A stretch of DNA of 58,047 nt. It comes from E44-bin88 sp034419075 (lineage in GTDB: Bacteria; Chloroflexota; Dehalococcoidia; Dehalococcoidales; BS750m-G39). Made by a program: the position numbers and the translations under genes. The stretch covers positions 1 to 58,047 of the forward strand of contig DAOULR010000013.1 in NCBI GenBank assembly GCA_034419075.1, in the 5' to 3' direction. Positions 41,421 to 50,278 of the stretch are shown here, one piece after another. The notes beneath the pieces were generated by a model, which was given only the letters and a program-made list of their open reading frames with translations, had not been told where the DNA came from and searched no databases. Positions within the stretch are counted from its first letter, which is position 1; each line of letters begins with the position of its first letter.

Positions 41421-42944
41421 GGTCTTCTTTGGCTCCTTCTGGTATATGGAGGTATGAACCGCCGCCGTGTCGGCGCCTACGTAGCTGAATCCGGTCTGCT
41501 CGCCGACGCCGTTGGGGTCAAACGCTTTCTTGAGTTTGCCAAACCATACGTGGTAGTTGGATACGCGTTTTCCTATGACGTCAACTGGCAGGAAGCCCAT
41601 AGCCGGCACGGCGAAGCAGCCGTCCAGAGCCAGCTTGCCCACCTTGGCCAGCCATTCCTGCACGGCTTTGGAGGAAGCCTCGTCATAGGGGTTATAGCGG
41701 CAGAATATCTCGGTGTGCCCCAGATGCCCCTGTTCCTCCCCCCAGCCGAACTGTTGGCCGTCGTCGGCGATGACCAGCCCCTTCTTTATCAGTTCCCGCT
41801 TCCATACCGCCGCTTCCTCCAGCCAGCGCACGTGGTTATCGTATCTCTGGCCCTGTACCATCATTGAGGAGAACATGCCGCCGGCGCGGAAGGTCTCTCT
41901 GATTGAGGCGCTGACCCGCGTGCACTGAAACAACAGCGTGGCTTCGACATCGGGGTCTTCCACCGTTTTCAGGGACTTTCCGTCGGTTTCCTTTATGATT
42001 TGCGCCAGCACCTTCTTCTTGTATTCGAAGTCCTCGTCGTAGTTGCCGGCGATGATGACCATGAAGCCGGGCCCCTGCACCTCTTTGGTGAATTTGTCCA
42101 GGGTGGCAAAGTCCTCTTCGTTGCTGGTAGTTATGTTGGAGGATACCATTGAGGGGTTGAAACCCATGAGCTCGAAGGCTATCTCGGCTTCGCCAATCTT
42201 GAGTTCGGCTTCAATCAGCTTCTCTATCGACGGGAAGGAGAAATAGCGCACCATCATGTTCAGCTCCGATGGTTTCTTAGCCAGTTTATAGCGCGGCGAT
42301 AAACCTTCCAGCGGATATTCCGAGGGCCCTGGCCAGTGATAGACCTTGGTCGCCTGTTTGGTGATGACACCCCCACCCCGCAATATCCCTCGCAGCGATG
42401 GCCCCGGCCCGTCACCGCAGAACCACTCGTCGGAAGCCCCCAGCGTCCCCAGCCTGATTATCTCCCCTTCGTCGGTTACCCATTCCGTGGCTAGGTCGTT
42501 GCGGTCTCCGGTGCTGGTAGTCAGCCCCATGTGGCCGTGGCCGGACATGGCCAGTGCGGTGCAGGTGGAGCCCGCACCCTTTACGTTACAAATCATGCCC
42601 CGCTTGAAGAGCTCGCCCTGAAGCTCCGCCGAGATGACGAAAGGCTCGACCACGGCGTACATGTTTTTCTCGTTTATTTCGATGATGCGGTTCATCCTTC
42701 TCAGGTCTAAAAAGATGAAATCGTATTCGGGTGGGTAGAATGACCAGCCCGTGCTCTGGGCTTTATAGGGTATCTTGTGCTTGTTGCACAGCTTAATGAC
42801 CGCGGCCACCTCTTCCGTGTTCTCGGGAAGAACCACGGTTATATTCGGCGAACGATAGGCGGCTTTTATGACCGGGTCATCGGAGATATTCTCTGCCCCC
42901 ACCACATCTTCGAATTCCTTGTATACAGCTTTGCTTATAGCCAT
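41412..42944 (-). CDS. FAD-linked oxidase, vanillyl-alcohol-oxidase/4-cresol-dehydrogenase-like
   Basis: A 510-aa flavoprotein. The PCMH-type FAD-binding domain covers about 30-220 (ITVVLPENTEEVAAVIKLCNKHKIPYKAQSTGWSF; GAGSTCTALAMSGHGHMGL). The C-terminal cap and the signature AFDPNGVGEQTGF match the VAO/PCMH family, whose members oxidise para-alkylphenols or hydroxy acids. Here it is the last gene of a four-gene operon with a GlcD-like protein and an Fe-S electron carrier, so it may act as a dehydrogenase rather than an oxidase. The substrate is unknown. No signal peptide. Confidence 0.8.
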   Translation of the reverse strand: MAISKAVYKEFEDVVGAENISDDPVIKAAYRSPNITVVLPENTEEVAAVIKLCNKHKIPYKAQSTGWSFYPPEYDFIFLDLRRMNRIIEINEKNMYAVVEPFVISAELQGELFKRGMICNVKGAGSTCTALAMSGHGHMGLTTSTGDRNDLATEWVTDEGEIIRLGTLGASDEWFCGDGPGPSLRGILRGGGVITKQATKVYHWPGPSEYPLEGLSPRYKLAKKPSELNMMVRYFSFPSIEKLIEAELKIGEAEIAFELMGFNPSMVSSNITTSNEEDFATLDKFTKEVQGPGFMVIIAGNYDEDFEYKKKVLAQIIKETDGKSLKTVEDPDVEATLLFQCTRVSASIRETFRAGGMFSSMMVQGQRYDNHVRWLEEAAVWKRELIKKGLVIADDGQQFGWGEEQGHLGHTEIFCRYNPYDEASSKAVQEWLAKVGKLALDGCFAVPAMGFLPVDVIGKRVSNYHVWFGKLKKAFDPNGVGEQTGFSYVGADTAAVHTSIYQKEPKKTKK

Positions 42945-42962
42945 GATTTAAGACCGCCTTTC

Positions 42963-44231
42963 CTAGGTTGCCTTCTCGACTAGTTCCACAATATCGTAAA
43001 CCTTCAAGTCGCTGCCACATTCTTTGATGGCTTCGTTGAAGTTCTTCTCGCACCAGGGACAGGCGCTGACGATGGCCTCCGCTCCGGTGGACTCGGCTTC
43101 TTCGATTCTCTCCATAGCCGTCCACATGGAAAACTCGGGGTTGGACTCGTTGACGCCGCCCCCCGCCCCACAGCACCAGGCGTATTCCTTGATCCGGTCC
43201 ATTTCGGAAAGCTTCAGGCCGGGGATGCTCCTGAGGACATCCCGCGGTGGTTGGTAAACGCCGTTGCTACCGCGGCGGTATTCCTTGGGCGGGTCGAAGA
43301 CGAACTTATAGCCCGGTATTCTCTTACCTTCCCAGTGTATCCAGGGCTCACCCAGCCGGCCCAAGTAGCAGGGGTCATGGTAGGTGACCGTCATGTTGAC
43401 TTTCTTGTTCAGCTTGAGTTTGCCCTCTTTAATCAGGCGGGCTAAATACTCGCTGATGTGCAGCACCTCCAGCTCGCCCTTGAGGTTGTATTTGTCGTAG
43501 AGTACCTTGAATGCCTGGTAGCCGTCGGCACAGCTCGTTACCAGTGTCTTGACGCCGGCCTTTTTGAGTATAGCCATGTTCTTTTTGGCTTGCTTCAGGA
43601 AGTCATCCTTATATCCCATCTGGAAGGCGCGGCCGCCGCAGCAGGACTCGTTCTCGTAGCCGATGCCGAAGTCAACCCCAGCCTTCTTTAGTATTTTGGC
43701 CGTGGCTTTGGCCAGCTTCTGGTAGCTCTTGTCGTAGCTGGCCAGGCAACCGACATGATAGTACACGGCCACCTTTTCCTTGGTGGCGTCCTTAAGCCCC
43801 AGCCCCTGGGCCCAGGCGGCGCGCTTTCCCTTGGCGCCGGGCACCATTGTGCCCTGCTTGCGCAGGCTGTTGATTATCTTTTCCAATGCGGGGTGGGTGT
43901 GACCTGTCTCGACGCACCTGATGCGGAATTCATTGATGGGCAGGAGCACCTCCATGTCCATGGCGTACTTGCAGGATATATCACAGGCGCCGCACATCTG
44001 GCAGTTATAGACGATATCAAGCAGCTTATCGGTATAGTTAAAGCCGTTGGTCAGCATCTCCTTGGCGATAAGCAGCCGCCCGCTGCCCGAGTAGGCGTGG
44101 AAATTATACTTAGAGATGCTGGGACACGCTTCAGAATGCTCGACTCCCTTTACCTTTTGCAGGGGTATATGTTTGCAGGCCCCGCATCGACAGCACATCT
44201 CGGCATCACCGCGGTAGTCTTCTATGGCCAT
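42963..44231 (-). CDS. Fe-S oxidoreductase, GlcF/HdrD-like (two CCG domains)
   Basis: A 422-aa electron-transfer protein. The N-terminal ferredoxin-like part has CCRCGACKHIP and CQMCGACDISCK, enough Cys for two [4Fe-4S] clusters. Two CCG domains follow, with ESCCGGRAFQMGY (about 215-227) and AWCCGAGGGVNESNPEF (about 370-386). GlcF-type proteins accept electrons from GlcD-like flavoproteins; HdrD-type reduce disulfides. Placed between the two FAD proteins, it is the likely common electron acceptor. Confidence 0.88.
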   Translation of the reverse strand: MAIEDYRGDAEMCCRCGACKHIPLQKVKGVEHSEACPSISKYNFHAYSGSGRLLIAKEMLTNGFNYTDKLLDIVYNCQMCGACDISCKYAMDMEVLLPINEFRIRCVETGHTHPALEKIINSLRKQGTMVPGAKGKRAAWAQGLGLKDATKEKVAVYYHVGCLASYDKSYQKLAKATAKILKKAGVDFGIGYENESCCGGRAFQMGYKDDFLKQAKKNMAILKKAGVKTLVTSCADGYQAFKVLYDKYNLKGELEVLHISEYLARLIKEGKLKLNKKVNMTVTYHDPCYLGRLGEPWIHWEGKRIPGYKFVFDPPKEYRRGSNGVYQPPRDVLRSIPGLKLSEMDRIKEYAWCCGAGGGVNESNPEFSMWTAMERIEEAESTGAEAIVSACPWCEKNFNEAIKECGSDLKVYDIVELVEKAT

Positions 44232-44261
44232 CTCTTTTCCTCCTTAACTTTATCCATGGGG

Positions 44262-45728
44262 TTAGAAACAAAGCTTTCCTGGATTCATAACCTTGTTCGG
44301 GTCCAGTATCTCCTTGATTCTGGTCAGGGCTTCGACATAAGCTGCGTCTCTGTTGACAATCATGCGGGCGCTCTTGTCATAGGGTCGGGAGAAGAAGGCG
44401 CCCGTAGCCATCAGGGCATTGACGGCAAAGTCGGACAGCTCCTCGACCCTCTCCAGCTCGGCTGGGTTTTCAGGGTCGTAGAAGAGGTTAAACTCACAGT
44501 GGCAGTTGGCCCCCTGCACGATAGGCTGGAGGTAGATGCCCATGTCCGAGGCGGGGTAGCCGAACTCGTTGGCCAGCTCTTGCATCACGCCTATCTGGCC
44601 TTCGAGCTTTTCGTAGGTGGTGATAAAGAATATGTCCTGGCAGGCTCCTTTGTAGCGCAGCTTCCAGTAGGGTTCGTCGGAGGGGCGCTGCACCGTTTTC
44701 AGCATTTCAGCAGCGGAGACCTTGCCCACGGCTCTGACCGCCTCCACTCCTATCCGATTGGTTAAGTCCGCAATGCCCTTGAGCTGGGTCTTTACCCTTT
44801 CTTCGGGGAAATAGTCGTAGCCAGCCACGTTGAAGAAGAGCACCCATGGGGGCAGGCTGTCCTTGATGTCCGGGTAATCGGCGGGCCATTTCTTGGTCAT
44901 AATCGCCGCCAGGTCGGTGTTGTTCAGTACGAAACACTCATTGACCAGTCTCATCCTCACCAGCCAGTGAACCAGCTCAAACAGCTTATCAAGGTCAGCG
45001 GAGCCGACCAGGAAAGGCTCTTCCAGCTTTGGCTTCAGCTCGCACCTCAGCGAGGCCCAGGTGACGATACCCATCGTCCCCTGAGCGCCCTGGACAATAC
45101 GGTTCCACTGCGCTGGCCCCGGGCCGTAGGGTGTCTTTTGTGCCCCGCCCGCCGCCCACTGCTCCTCGATTGTCCCCGGGCCAGCGGCCTGACCCGTGCG
45201 GAAGGTCTCACCGTTGCCGAAGACGACCTCGACGCAGGCCAGCGGGTCGGAGATGTCCCACTGGTACTTGGGCATAACCACCGGCTCTCTTTCTAGCATG
45301 CTGCCGACGACGGTCTTCGACTTCCGCGGCAGCAGGGGCATATTGAGCCTTAGGCCCTCTTTTTCTACGGCTGGTATCAGTTCTCCGAAGGTTACCCCCG
45401 GCTCGACCATGGCCACCCGGTGAAAGCGGTCAACCCGAATAACCTTTTTCATCTTGGTTAAATCTACGATAACAGCGCCTCCGGTACCGGGAACGGTGTC
45501 CCCCCGGAAATGGGGTGGCCCTGAACTTACCGGCACCAGCGGCGTTTTGGTATCGTTAGCCAGCTTGACCAGCTTGGCTATATCGTCGCTGTTTCTGGGT
45601 TTGACCACGTATTCGGGCTTTACCATGTTAACGAAGCTCATATCGGCGGCGTATTCCTCCAGTACCGCCGGCTTCTGGCTCACATTAGCTGCGCCGACTA
45701 TCTTGGCTAGCTTCTTTTCATCAATCAT
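44262..45728 (-). CDS. FAD-binding oxidoreductase, GlcD-like
   Basis: A 488-aa flavoprotein. FAD-binding PCMH domain: EYVVKPRNSDDIAKLVKLANDTKTPLVPVSSG with GTGGAVIVDLTKMKKV, GVTFGELIPAVEKEG. The C-terminus, LDPNKVMNPGKLCF, is the typical GlcD/D-lactate dehydrogenase ending. It contains an insertion with a long Trp/Pro-rich loop around 170-215 (QWAAGGAQKTPYGPGPAQWNRI). Such proteins oxidise 2-hydroxy acids and pass electrons to GlcF. Second gene of the operon. Confidence 0.85.
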   Translation of the reverse strand: MIDEKKLAKIVGAANVSQKPAVLEEYAADMSFVNMVKPEYVVKPRNSDDIAKLVKLANDTKTPLVPVSSGPPHFRGDTVPGTGGAVIVDLTKMKKVIRVDRFHRVAMVEPGVTFGELIPAVEKEGLRLNMPLLPRKSKTVVGSMLEREPVVMPKYQWDISDPLACVEVVFGNGETFRTGQAAGPGTIEEQWAAGGAQKTPYGPGPAQWNRIVQGAQGTMGIVTWASLRCELKPKLEEPFLVGSADLDKLFELVHWLVRMRLVNECFVLNNTDLAAIMTKKWPADYPDIKDSLPPWVLFFNVAGYDYFPEERVKTQLKGIADLTNRIGVEAVRAVGKVSAAEMLKTVQRPSDEPYWKLRYKGACQDIFFITTYEKLEGQIGVMQELANEFGYPASDMGIYLQPIVQGANCHCEFNLFYDPENPAELERVEELSDFAVNALMATGAFFSRPYDKSARMIVNRDAAYVEALTRIKEILDPNKVMNPGKLCF

Positions 45729-45747
45729 TTACGCCTCCTCTTTACGG

Positions 45748-46392
45748 CTAGTCTTTGTAGGGTTCAGGGGGTGGTGGGGGGAATATGTTTATGCGGTATT
45801 TACTGTAGGGCAGGTAGTTGGTGGCTGGTTTGTCGGGTGAGCTCCCCGGTGAGCCGGCAATGCTGCCCGTAATCGGTTCCTCTACCCATCCCTTGTCCAG
45901 GGGGCACATGTAGGCGATATTGTAGGTCAGGCTGAAGAACTTCCACTGTCCGTCTTCCTTGACGTATTCCATGTCATACTTGCCCAGGCATAGCAGGCAG
46001 TCCATCTTAGTCTCGCGCCGCATGCTGACACTGCCGTGTGAGAACCACACACCTTTGGCTCTGGTGCCATCTTTGTTTATCTCGATGATGGGGTTGCAGG
46101 TCATGTGCACCGATAGCCAGCCCGGAGTGCGCAGGCGCTCTTCGCTCAAGACGGTGGTCCAGAAGCGCTTGACCCCTTTCATGCCCTCGTAGATGCCAGC
46201 ATCCTCGATATTCATGTAGATGCCGGGCGTCTTCTGGGCGAAAAGTGAAGGTATTTCCGAGGTGCGGAGCATAAAGTAGAGGTGGGCGTAACGTGACTGG
46301 AGCTTCCAGATTTCGAGATAGTCTTTGGTCTTGGCTAGTTCGGCGACCTGTTTTTTGAGTTGAGCGATTTCGGCTTTAAGCTCTTGCGTCAT
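45748..46392 (-). CDS. SnoaL-like/NTF2-fold protein
   Basis: A 214-aa protein. A coiled N-terminus (ELKAEIAQLKKQVAELAKTKDYLEIWKLQSRYAHLYF) leads into a cone-shaped NTF2-like domain (YEGMKGVKRFWTTVL, HMTCNPIIEINKDGTRAKGVWF, GKYDMEYVKEDGQWKFFSLTYNIAYMCP). The tail is Pro/Gly-rich (NIFPPPPPEPYKD). Family members act as cyclases, dehydratases or ring-hydroxylating subunits on aromatic or polyketide substrates. As the first gene of the operon it likely works on the same substrate as the flavoproteins. Confidence 0.72.
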   Translation of the reverse strand: MTQELKAEIAQLKKQVAELAKTKDYLEIWKLQSRYAHLYFMLRTSEIPSLFAQKTPGIYMNIEDAGIYEGMKGVKRFWTTVLSEERLRTPGWLSVHMTCNPIIEINKDGTRAKGVWFSHGSVSMRRETKMDCLLCLGKYDMEYVKEDGQWKFFSLTYNIAYMCPLDKGWVEEPITGSIAGSPGSSPDKPATNYLPYSKYRINIFPPPPPEPYKD

Positions 46393-46446
46393 TTTGTCTC
46401 CTATCAGACTCGGTGAGAAGCGGGGTGGGGTGGTTACTAAGTGCTT

Positions 46447-46523
46447 ATTATTTACTGTTATCGTCTGAATGTCAATAACTAGTTATAGAATGCGTTGACA
46501 AAGTGGGGTTGAGAAACTATTAT
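46447..46523. promoter_or_regulatory. Divergent promoters with a central palindrome
   Basis: Minus strand: TTGACA (46470-46475), 17 bp, AATAAT (46447-46452), serving the SnoaL-like operon. Plus strand: TTGACA (46495-46500), 17 bp, TATTAT (46518-46523), serving the cupin gene with a leader of about 65 nt. Between the two -35 boxes lies the perfect palindrome ATAACTAGTTAT (46475-46486), well placed to bind a shared regulator. Confidence 0.75.
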
Positions 46524-46593
46524 AGCCACAGCCCGGTTACATTTAATCACTATATTTTGCCCTTATACCGAAGAAAGAGAAGGAGGATTCAAA

Positions 46594-47088
46594 ATGGCCG
46601 AGACCAAGTACGGGAAGTACATCATCAGGGATCCCTTGGAAAAGGGAATGGTGGCACCGAGCCTACACATATGCGCTGAAGAGGGTTGTGCTGGCGCCGC
46701 CTTTCCTGGTTTTCCGGTTGAAGTCCAACTACTTTGCATCACCGAACCAGTCGCGTTTCCCCATCCGGCCCACGCCCACGACGCCGACGAAATCTTTTTC
46801 ATCTTTGGCAGCAACCCCTTAAATTACTACGATTTCGACGCCGAAATCGAGATATCTTTTGGCGAGGAAGGCGAGAAACATATAGTTGACTCCACATCAA
46901 TTGTCTACATGCCTAAAGGATTGGTACACGGTCCGATTGCCATCAAGAAGGTAAATAAACCTTTTCAGTGGATGCATGTCCTCTTTATGCCTAAATACGA
47001 CATGGCAGTAGGTGACGTTTCGCAGCACCCCAAGCACCCCCGCCAGAAATATTCGCCCGAAGAGATTAAAAAGCTTAAAGGGAGCTAG
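46594..47088 (+). CDS. Cupin-domain protein
   Basis: A 164-aa single-cupin protein. Metal-binding residues are in PHPAHAHDADEIFFIFG (HxH...E) at about 50-66 and KGLVHGPIAIKK (second motif His) at about 109. The ATG is preceded by AGAAGGAGG. The family covers isomerases, dioxygenases, decarboxylases and sensors. Divergent transcription from a catabolic operon and a shared palindrome suggest it acts in the same pathway. It converges with the next gene, overlapping by 4 nt. Confidence 0.78.
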   Translation: MAETKYGKYIIRDPLEKGMVAPSLHICAEEGCAGAAFPGFPVEVQLLCITEPVAFPHPAHAHDADEIFFIFGSNPLNYYDFDAEIEISFGEEGEKHIVDSTSIVYMPKGLVHGPIAIKKVNKPFQWMHVLFMPKYDMAVGDVSQHPKHPRQKYSPEEIKKLKGS

Positions 47089-47837
47089 CCTTCATATTCT
47101 CGTCTCAGCTCCTCTACCGTCCGTTGCAACTGCTCCTTTTTCTCCGCCTCGCTCAAGCGGTGCAGTGACGGCACCCACTCCATATCGTTGAGGTTCTCAA
47201 TGAGCATGGGCAGCGAGTCGTAGGGTAACGACATTAGTATTAGGCCTTCGGGGAGCACCTGGCGCGCCTTCATGCCGAAGCCGAGGCCAGTGACAGTATA
47301 GTTCAGCTCGCCGCTCAAGAACGGATAGATATAGAGCCAGGCGCATATCAGCACGGGAGTGCTCTTGGTGGTTATCATCTGGCCGCTGGTGTAGCAGTAT
47401 GCCCGTAGCAATACCTCGGCCTGGGGTGGGGTGGCGGCGATAATCAAAAGGTCTGGCTCAAAATTCAGCTTGTCTAAGGGGGAGAAGGCGACGTATCTGA
47501 CAGTGCCCTTAGCCATCTTGGGGATGTAGCTGTAGATGCGGCGGTTAGCGCGGGCTTCCTTATAGATGCCGTCCTTGGGGCCGACCTGTCCGCTGGCGAA
47601 GATGGGGTCGGCTTCTTCCATGCCCAGCACCACGGGGCCCATGCAGTTGAAGTTGTCTCGCTCGGCGTAGAAGGGAGGGCTTTTCTGCGCCTGGCCGAGC
47701 ATCTCGCAGAAGGCCGCCTCCTTATCCAGTTTCTTTAGACCCTTGGGCTTGTTTAGCAGGAACTTGACGGCTACCGGGGGTATCTCAAAATTGAATTTTC
47801 TGAATATCGAGTAGTCCAGTTTAGCTGGCATATTCAC
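47085..47837 (-). CDS. DUF169-family protein
   Basis: A 250-aa protein of the DUF169 family, recognised by PPVAVKFLLNKPKGL near the start, CEMLGQAQKSPPFYAERDNFNCMGPVVLGM with conserved Cys, and KGTVRYVAFSPLDKLNFEPDLLII. Members are frequent in anaerobic Chloroflexota, Firmicutes and archaea, with no established function. Conserved Cys suggest metal or Fe-S binding. The stretch 47838-48055 downstream of its start holds no gene, only tRNA-derived repeats. Confidence 0.85.
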   Translation of the reverse strand: MNMPAKLDYSIFRKFNFEIPPVAVKFLLNKPKGLKKLDKEAAFCEMLGQAQKSPPFYAERDNFNCMGPVVLGMEEADPIFASGQVGPKDGIYKEARANRRIYSYIPKMAKGTVRYVAFSPLDKLNFEPDLLIIAATPPQAEVLLRAYCYTSGQMITTKSTPVLICAWLYIYPFLSGELNYTVTGLGFGMKARQVLPEGLILMSLPYDSLPMLIENLNDMEWVPSLHRLSEAEKKEQLQRTVEELRREYEG

Positions 47838-47950
47838 ACCTCTACGCCTTCGTTGGGTTCTTTTTGGCTTTACCCATAGTAAGGCTAATCGGCGGCAAAT
47901 GCAATACTGCCGAGTGGTGGAGAGTTGCGGTAGTGGTCTAGCCTAGGGTA

Positions 47951-48051
47951 GTGAGCCGCGGAGGACTTGCATCCTCGGTGGGGTGGTGGGTGAAGGGGTA
48001 GAGGACGAGGCCTGGGGGAGTTGGGTAGTGAGCCGCGGAGGACTCGAACTC
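47951..48051. repeat. Left boundary repeat: two tRNA 3'-end fragments with ~57-bp spacer
   Basis: GTGAGCCGCGGAGGACT appears at 47951 and again at 48029. The spacer holds CTCGGTGGGGTGGTGGGTGA and GAGGACGAGGCCTGGGGGAG. The same ~100-bp arrangement occurs at 54150-54250 in the same orientation. The 17-mer corresponds, on the minus strand, to the T-arm and 3' acceptor strand of a tRNA-Lys. The left copies lack an encoded CCA and have a diverged T-loop (ACTTGCATCC in the first). Confidence 0.78.
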
Positions 48052-48055
48052 CCAT

Positions 48056-49795
48056 CTACGCCGAGTAGTAGCCCGACCAGAGTCCGCTGAAAAAGCGGCG
48101 GGCATTGATGCCCAGCACCCGGGTATCGTAGCCCCCTTCCTGCACAACCAGCGTCGGCAGGTGCAGTGAGCCAATCATCTTACCCACCGCCTCAAAGTCG
48201 TCAGCCTCAAGGCTCCAGCTGCCGGTAGGGTCTTCCTTGGCCGTGTCCAGCCCCAGGGCGACGATGAGGAACTGCGGCCGGAACCTCTCTGCCCTCTTCA
48301 GCGCCTCGCTGAGAACCTGCTGGTATCTCTGGCCGTCAAGCTCTTCGGGCAGTGGGATGTTAACGTTATAACCCTTGCCGGCCCCGTCTCCTCTCTCGTC
48401 GCTGAAGCCGCTGAAGTAGGGATAGGCGAAACGCGGCTGCCCGTGGAGTGATATGGTGAGGACGTCGGGACGTTTGTAGAATATGTTCTGTGCCCCATTG
48501 CCGTGGTGATAGTCGATATCGAGGAGGCAAACCTTGCCGTAGGTGCTCAGATATTGGGCGGCGACGGCGGCTGAGTTGAAATAGCAAAAGCCGCCGAAGG
48601 CACGGCGCTCGGCGTGGTGGCCCGGTGGCCTTACCAAGGCATAAGCCAGGCTGTAGCCCTCCAGTATCTTCTCGGCGATGGTCAGGGCACAGTCCACCGC
48701 CCTCTTGGCAGCTAAGTAGGCGTTGCCGTTTATCGGGGTAAAGGTATCGATGCAGTAATAGCCAGCGCGGACGGGTAGTTCTTTGGGCGGACGGGCGACG
48801 TTACGGATGGGAAAGACATAGGGGTAGATTGATTCCCCCGGTTCAAGATTGGCGCAGACTTTTTTGAAGTAGTCCACGAATTGGGCATCGTGTACCGTCT
48901 TTATATATCGCTCAGAGAAGTGACGGGGGGAGATTCTATTGAACAGCCCCGTCTTGTCCAGCTCTTTCAAGATGGTCTCTATCCTGACCGGTGATTCTAC
49001 GTAGCCCAGCTCTTCGACATGGTGGATAAGGTGGCGGTCATTAATGACGAGCACAATCTGTTTATCCACGGCTATAGAACGTTTGGGCGGGATGGGCGTT
49101 TTTTTAACGTATTTCGGTTCCCTGAGCTTTACTGGGTCGTCCTGGAACGACTCGACTACCATCTCAACGTAGTCGGGGGGGCAGACCCCTTTGTATTTAC
49201 GCTCCAGAATCGCCCGCACAATCTCCCGAGCGCTGTCTCGGCTCAGCCCATCCCCCTGTCCCAGGTCGTCGTAGACCAGATAGGGCGGATTATCATCGCC
49301 GGGTTTAAGCGGCGTCTCGTATCTGGTGTTGATGATGGGGCGGGCGCCGTATCTCTCGTAGAAGCGCAGCCGCGCCGCATTCTGTTTTCGGACTTCAGGG
49401 TTGCGGCTTAAACTCGGGTCGTCGGGGAGGCATTCAAAGAAAAGACCCACGGAATTCAGGTCGAGTGCTTCCTCCCTCACCCTCTCGTAGAGGGCGCCGC
49501 CAATACCACCGCCCGTCCTCCGCTCAGCAGCGGAGATGTAGTCCAGGTAACAGAACTTAAGAATCGGCCCGTGGTAGAGCAGGGCAAAGCCGATAATGCG
49601 ACCCTTCGTCCCCTCGGCGACGAAGAGGATAGAACGGAAGCGGTATTTCAAGGGGTTGCGCAATTGCTCGGGCAACTTTTTAATGTCTCTCTTCGAGACA
49701 AAGGGAAACTGGGCGCGCAGAATCTCCTGTACCTGGGCAATAGCCTCTTTATTGGCCGGGGTTATATCATCATGGACGCGTCGGATGCGAAACAT
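48056..49795 (-). CDS. GNAT acetyltransferase fused to histone-deacetylase-fold amidohydrolase
   Basis: A 579-aa bifunctional protein. Residues about 1-170 are a GNAT domain (RTGGGIGGALYERVREEAL carries the acetyl-CoA loop R/Q-x-x-G-x-G/A). After a linker, residues about 255-575 are an HDAC/acetylpolyamine-amidohydrolase domain: VRPPGHHAERRAFGGFCYFN (tandem His), LLDIDYHHGNGAQNIFY (zinc Asp and His), GLDTAKEDPTGSWSL (second Asp) and QEGGYDTRVLG. Thus one chain both adds and removes acetyl groups. In its operon it may protect and deprotect an amine. The stop lies 5 nt from the boundary repeat. Confidence 0.88.
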   Translation of the reverse strand: MFRIRRVHDDITPANKEAIAQVQEILRAQFPFVSKRDIKKLPEQLRNPLKYRFRSILFVAEGTKGRIIGFALLYHGPILKFCYLDYISAAERRTGGGIGGALYERVREEALDLNSVGLFFECLPDDPSLSRNPEVRKQNAARLRFYERYGARPIINTRYETPLKPGDDNPPYLVYDDLGQGDGLSRDSAREIVRAILERKYKGVCPPDYVEMVVESFQDDPVKLREPKYVKKTPIPPKRSIAVDKQIVLVINDRHLIHHVEELGYVESPVRIETILKELDKTGLFNRISPRHFSERYIKTVHDAQFVDYFKKVCANLEPGESIYPYVFPIRNVARPPKELPVRAGYYCIDTFTPINGNAYLAAKRAVDCALTIAEKILEGYSLAYALVRPPGHHAERRAFGGFCYFNSAAVAAQYLSTYGKVCLLDIDYHHGNGAQNIFYKRPDVLTISLHGQPRFAYPYFSGFSDERGDGAGKGYNVNIPLPEELDGQRYQQVLSEALKRAERFRPQFLIVALGLDTAKEDPTGSWSLEADDFEAVGKMIGSLHLPTLVVQEGGYDTRVLGINARRFFSGLWSGYYSA

Positions 49796-49798
49796 GAC

Positions 49799-50278
49799 TT
49801 AAGCCAACCGTTTTTGTAATATAATCTTATCGTCGCCGGGGGCGTAGAAATCGGGGAGGCGGGCGATAGCTTCGTAGCCATGCTTTGAATAAAAGCGTCT
49901 CGTCTTTTCATAACCAGACTGGGAAGACGTCTCGATGACTATCAGCCTGCTTTTCGCCTCTTTGATTCCGTCCTCGGCTTTAGCCAGCATTTCACCGCCG
50001 ATTCCCTTCCCCTGTTCCCCAGCCGTCACCGCTATCCAGTAGATATCCCAGGCGCCCTCTGTCAGCGGTGCCGGGCCATAGCAGATATAGCCGACGACAG
50101 CCGAGTCCGATTCGGCAACGAGGGAGTAATAGCCAGAACCAGTGGGGTTGGCCAGATAGCTGTCGATGACCTCCTCAGCCACCGCCACCTCAGCAGGCTT
50201 GAACTCGGGCGTGTCGCGCAGAATCTTTGTTACCGATGCCTTGTCTGTTTTTGCCATGGGGCGTATCCTGGTCTTCAT
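49799..50278 (-). CDS. GNAT-family N-acetyltransferase
   Basis: A 159-aa stand-alone GNAT: RIRPMAKTDKASVTKIL start, GYICYGPAPLTEGAWDIYWIAVTAGEQGKGIGGEMLAKAE with the acetyl-CoA loop, and RRFYSKHGYEAIARLPDFYAPGDDKIILQK at the end, resembling RimI/YncA-like small-molecule or protein acetyltransferases. It overlaps the end of the ATP-grasp gene by 89 nt and is followed 3 nt later by the GNAT-HDAC fusion. In ablA/ablB systems a GNAT acetylates beta-lysine; a parallel role here is inference. Confidence 0.85.
   Translation of the reverse strand: MKTRIRPMAKTDKASVTKILRDTPEFKPAEVAVAEEVIDSYLANPTGSGYYSLVAESDSAVVGYICYGPAPLTEGAWDIYWIAVTAGEQGKGIGGEMLAKAEDGIKEAKSRLIVIETSSQSGYEKTRRFYSKHGYEAIARLPDFYAPGDDKIILQKRLA

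Noticed and set aside
47951..48051. Repeated GTGAGCCGCGGAGGACT units considered as a CRISPR array
   Set aside because: Only two units per site, the spacer is the same at both sites, and the unit is a tRNA 3' end.
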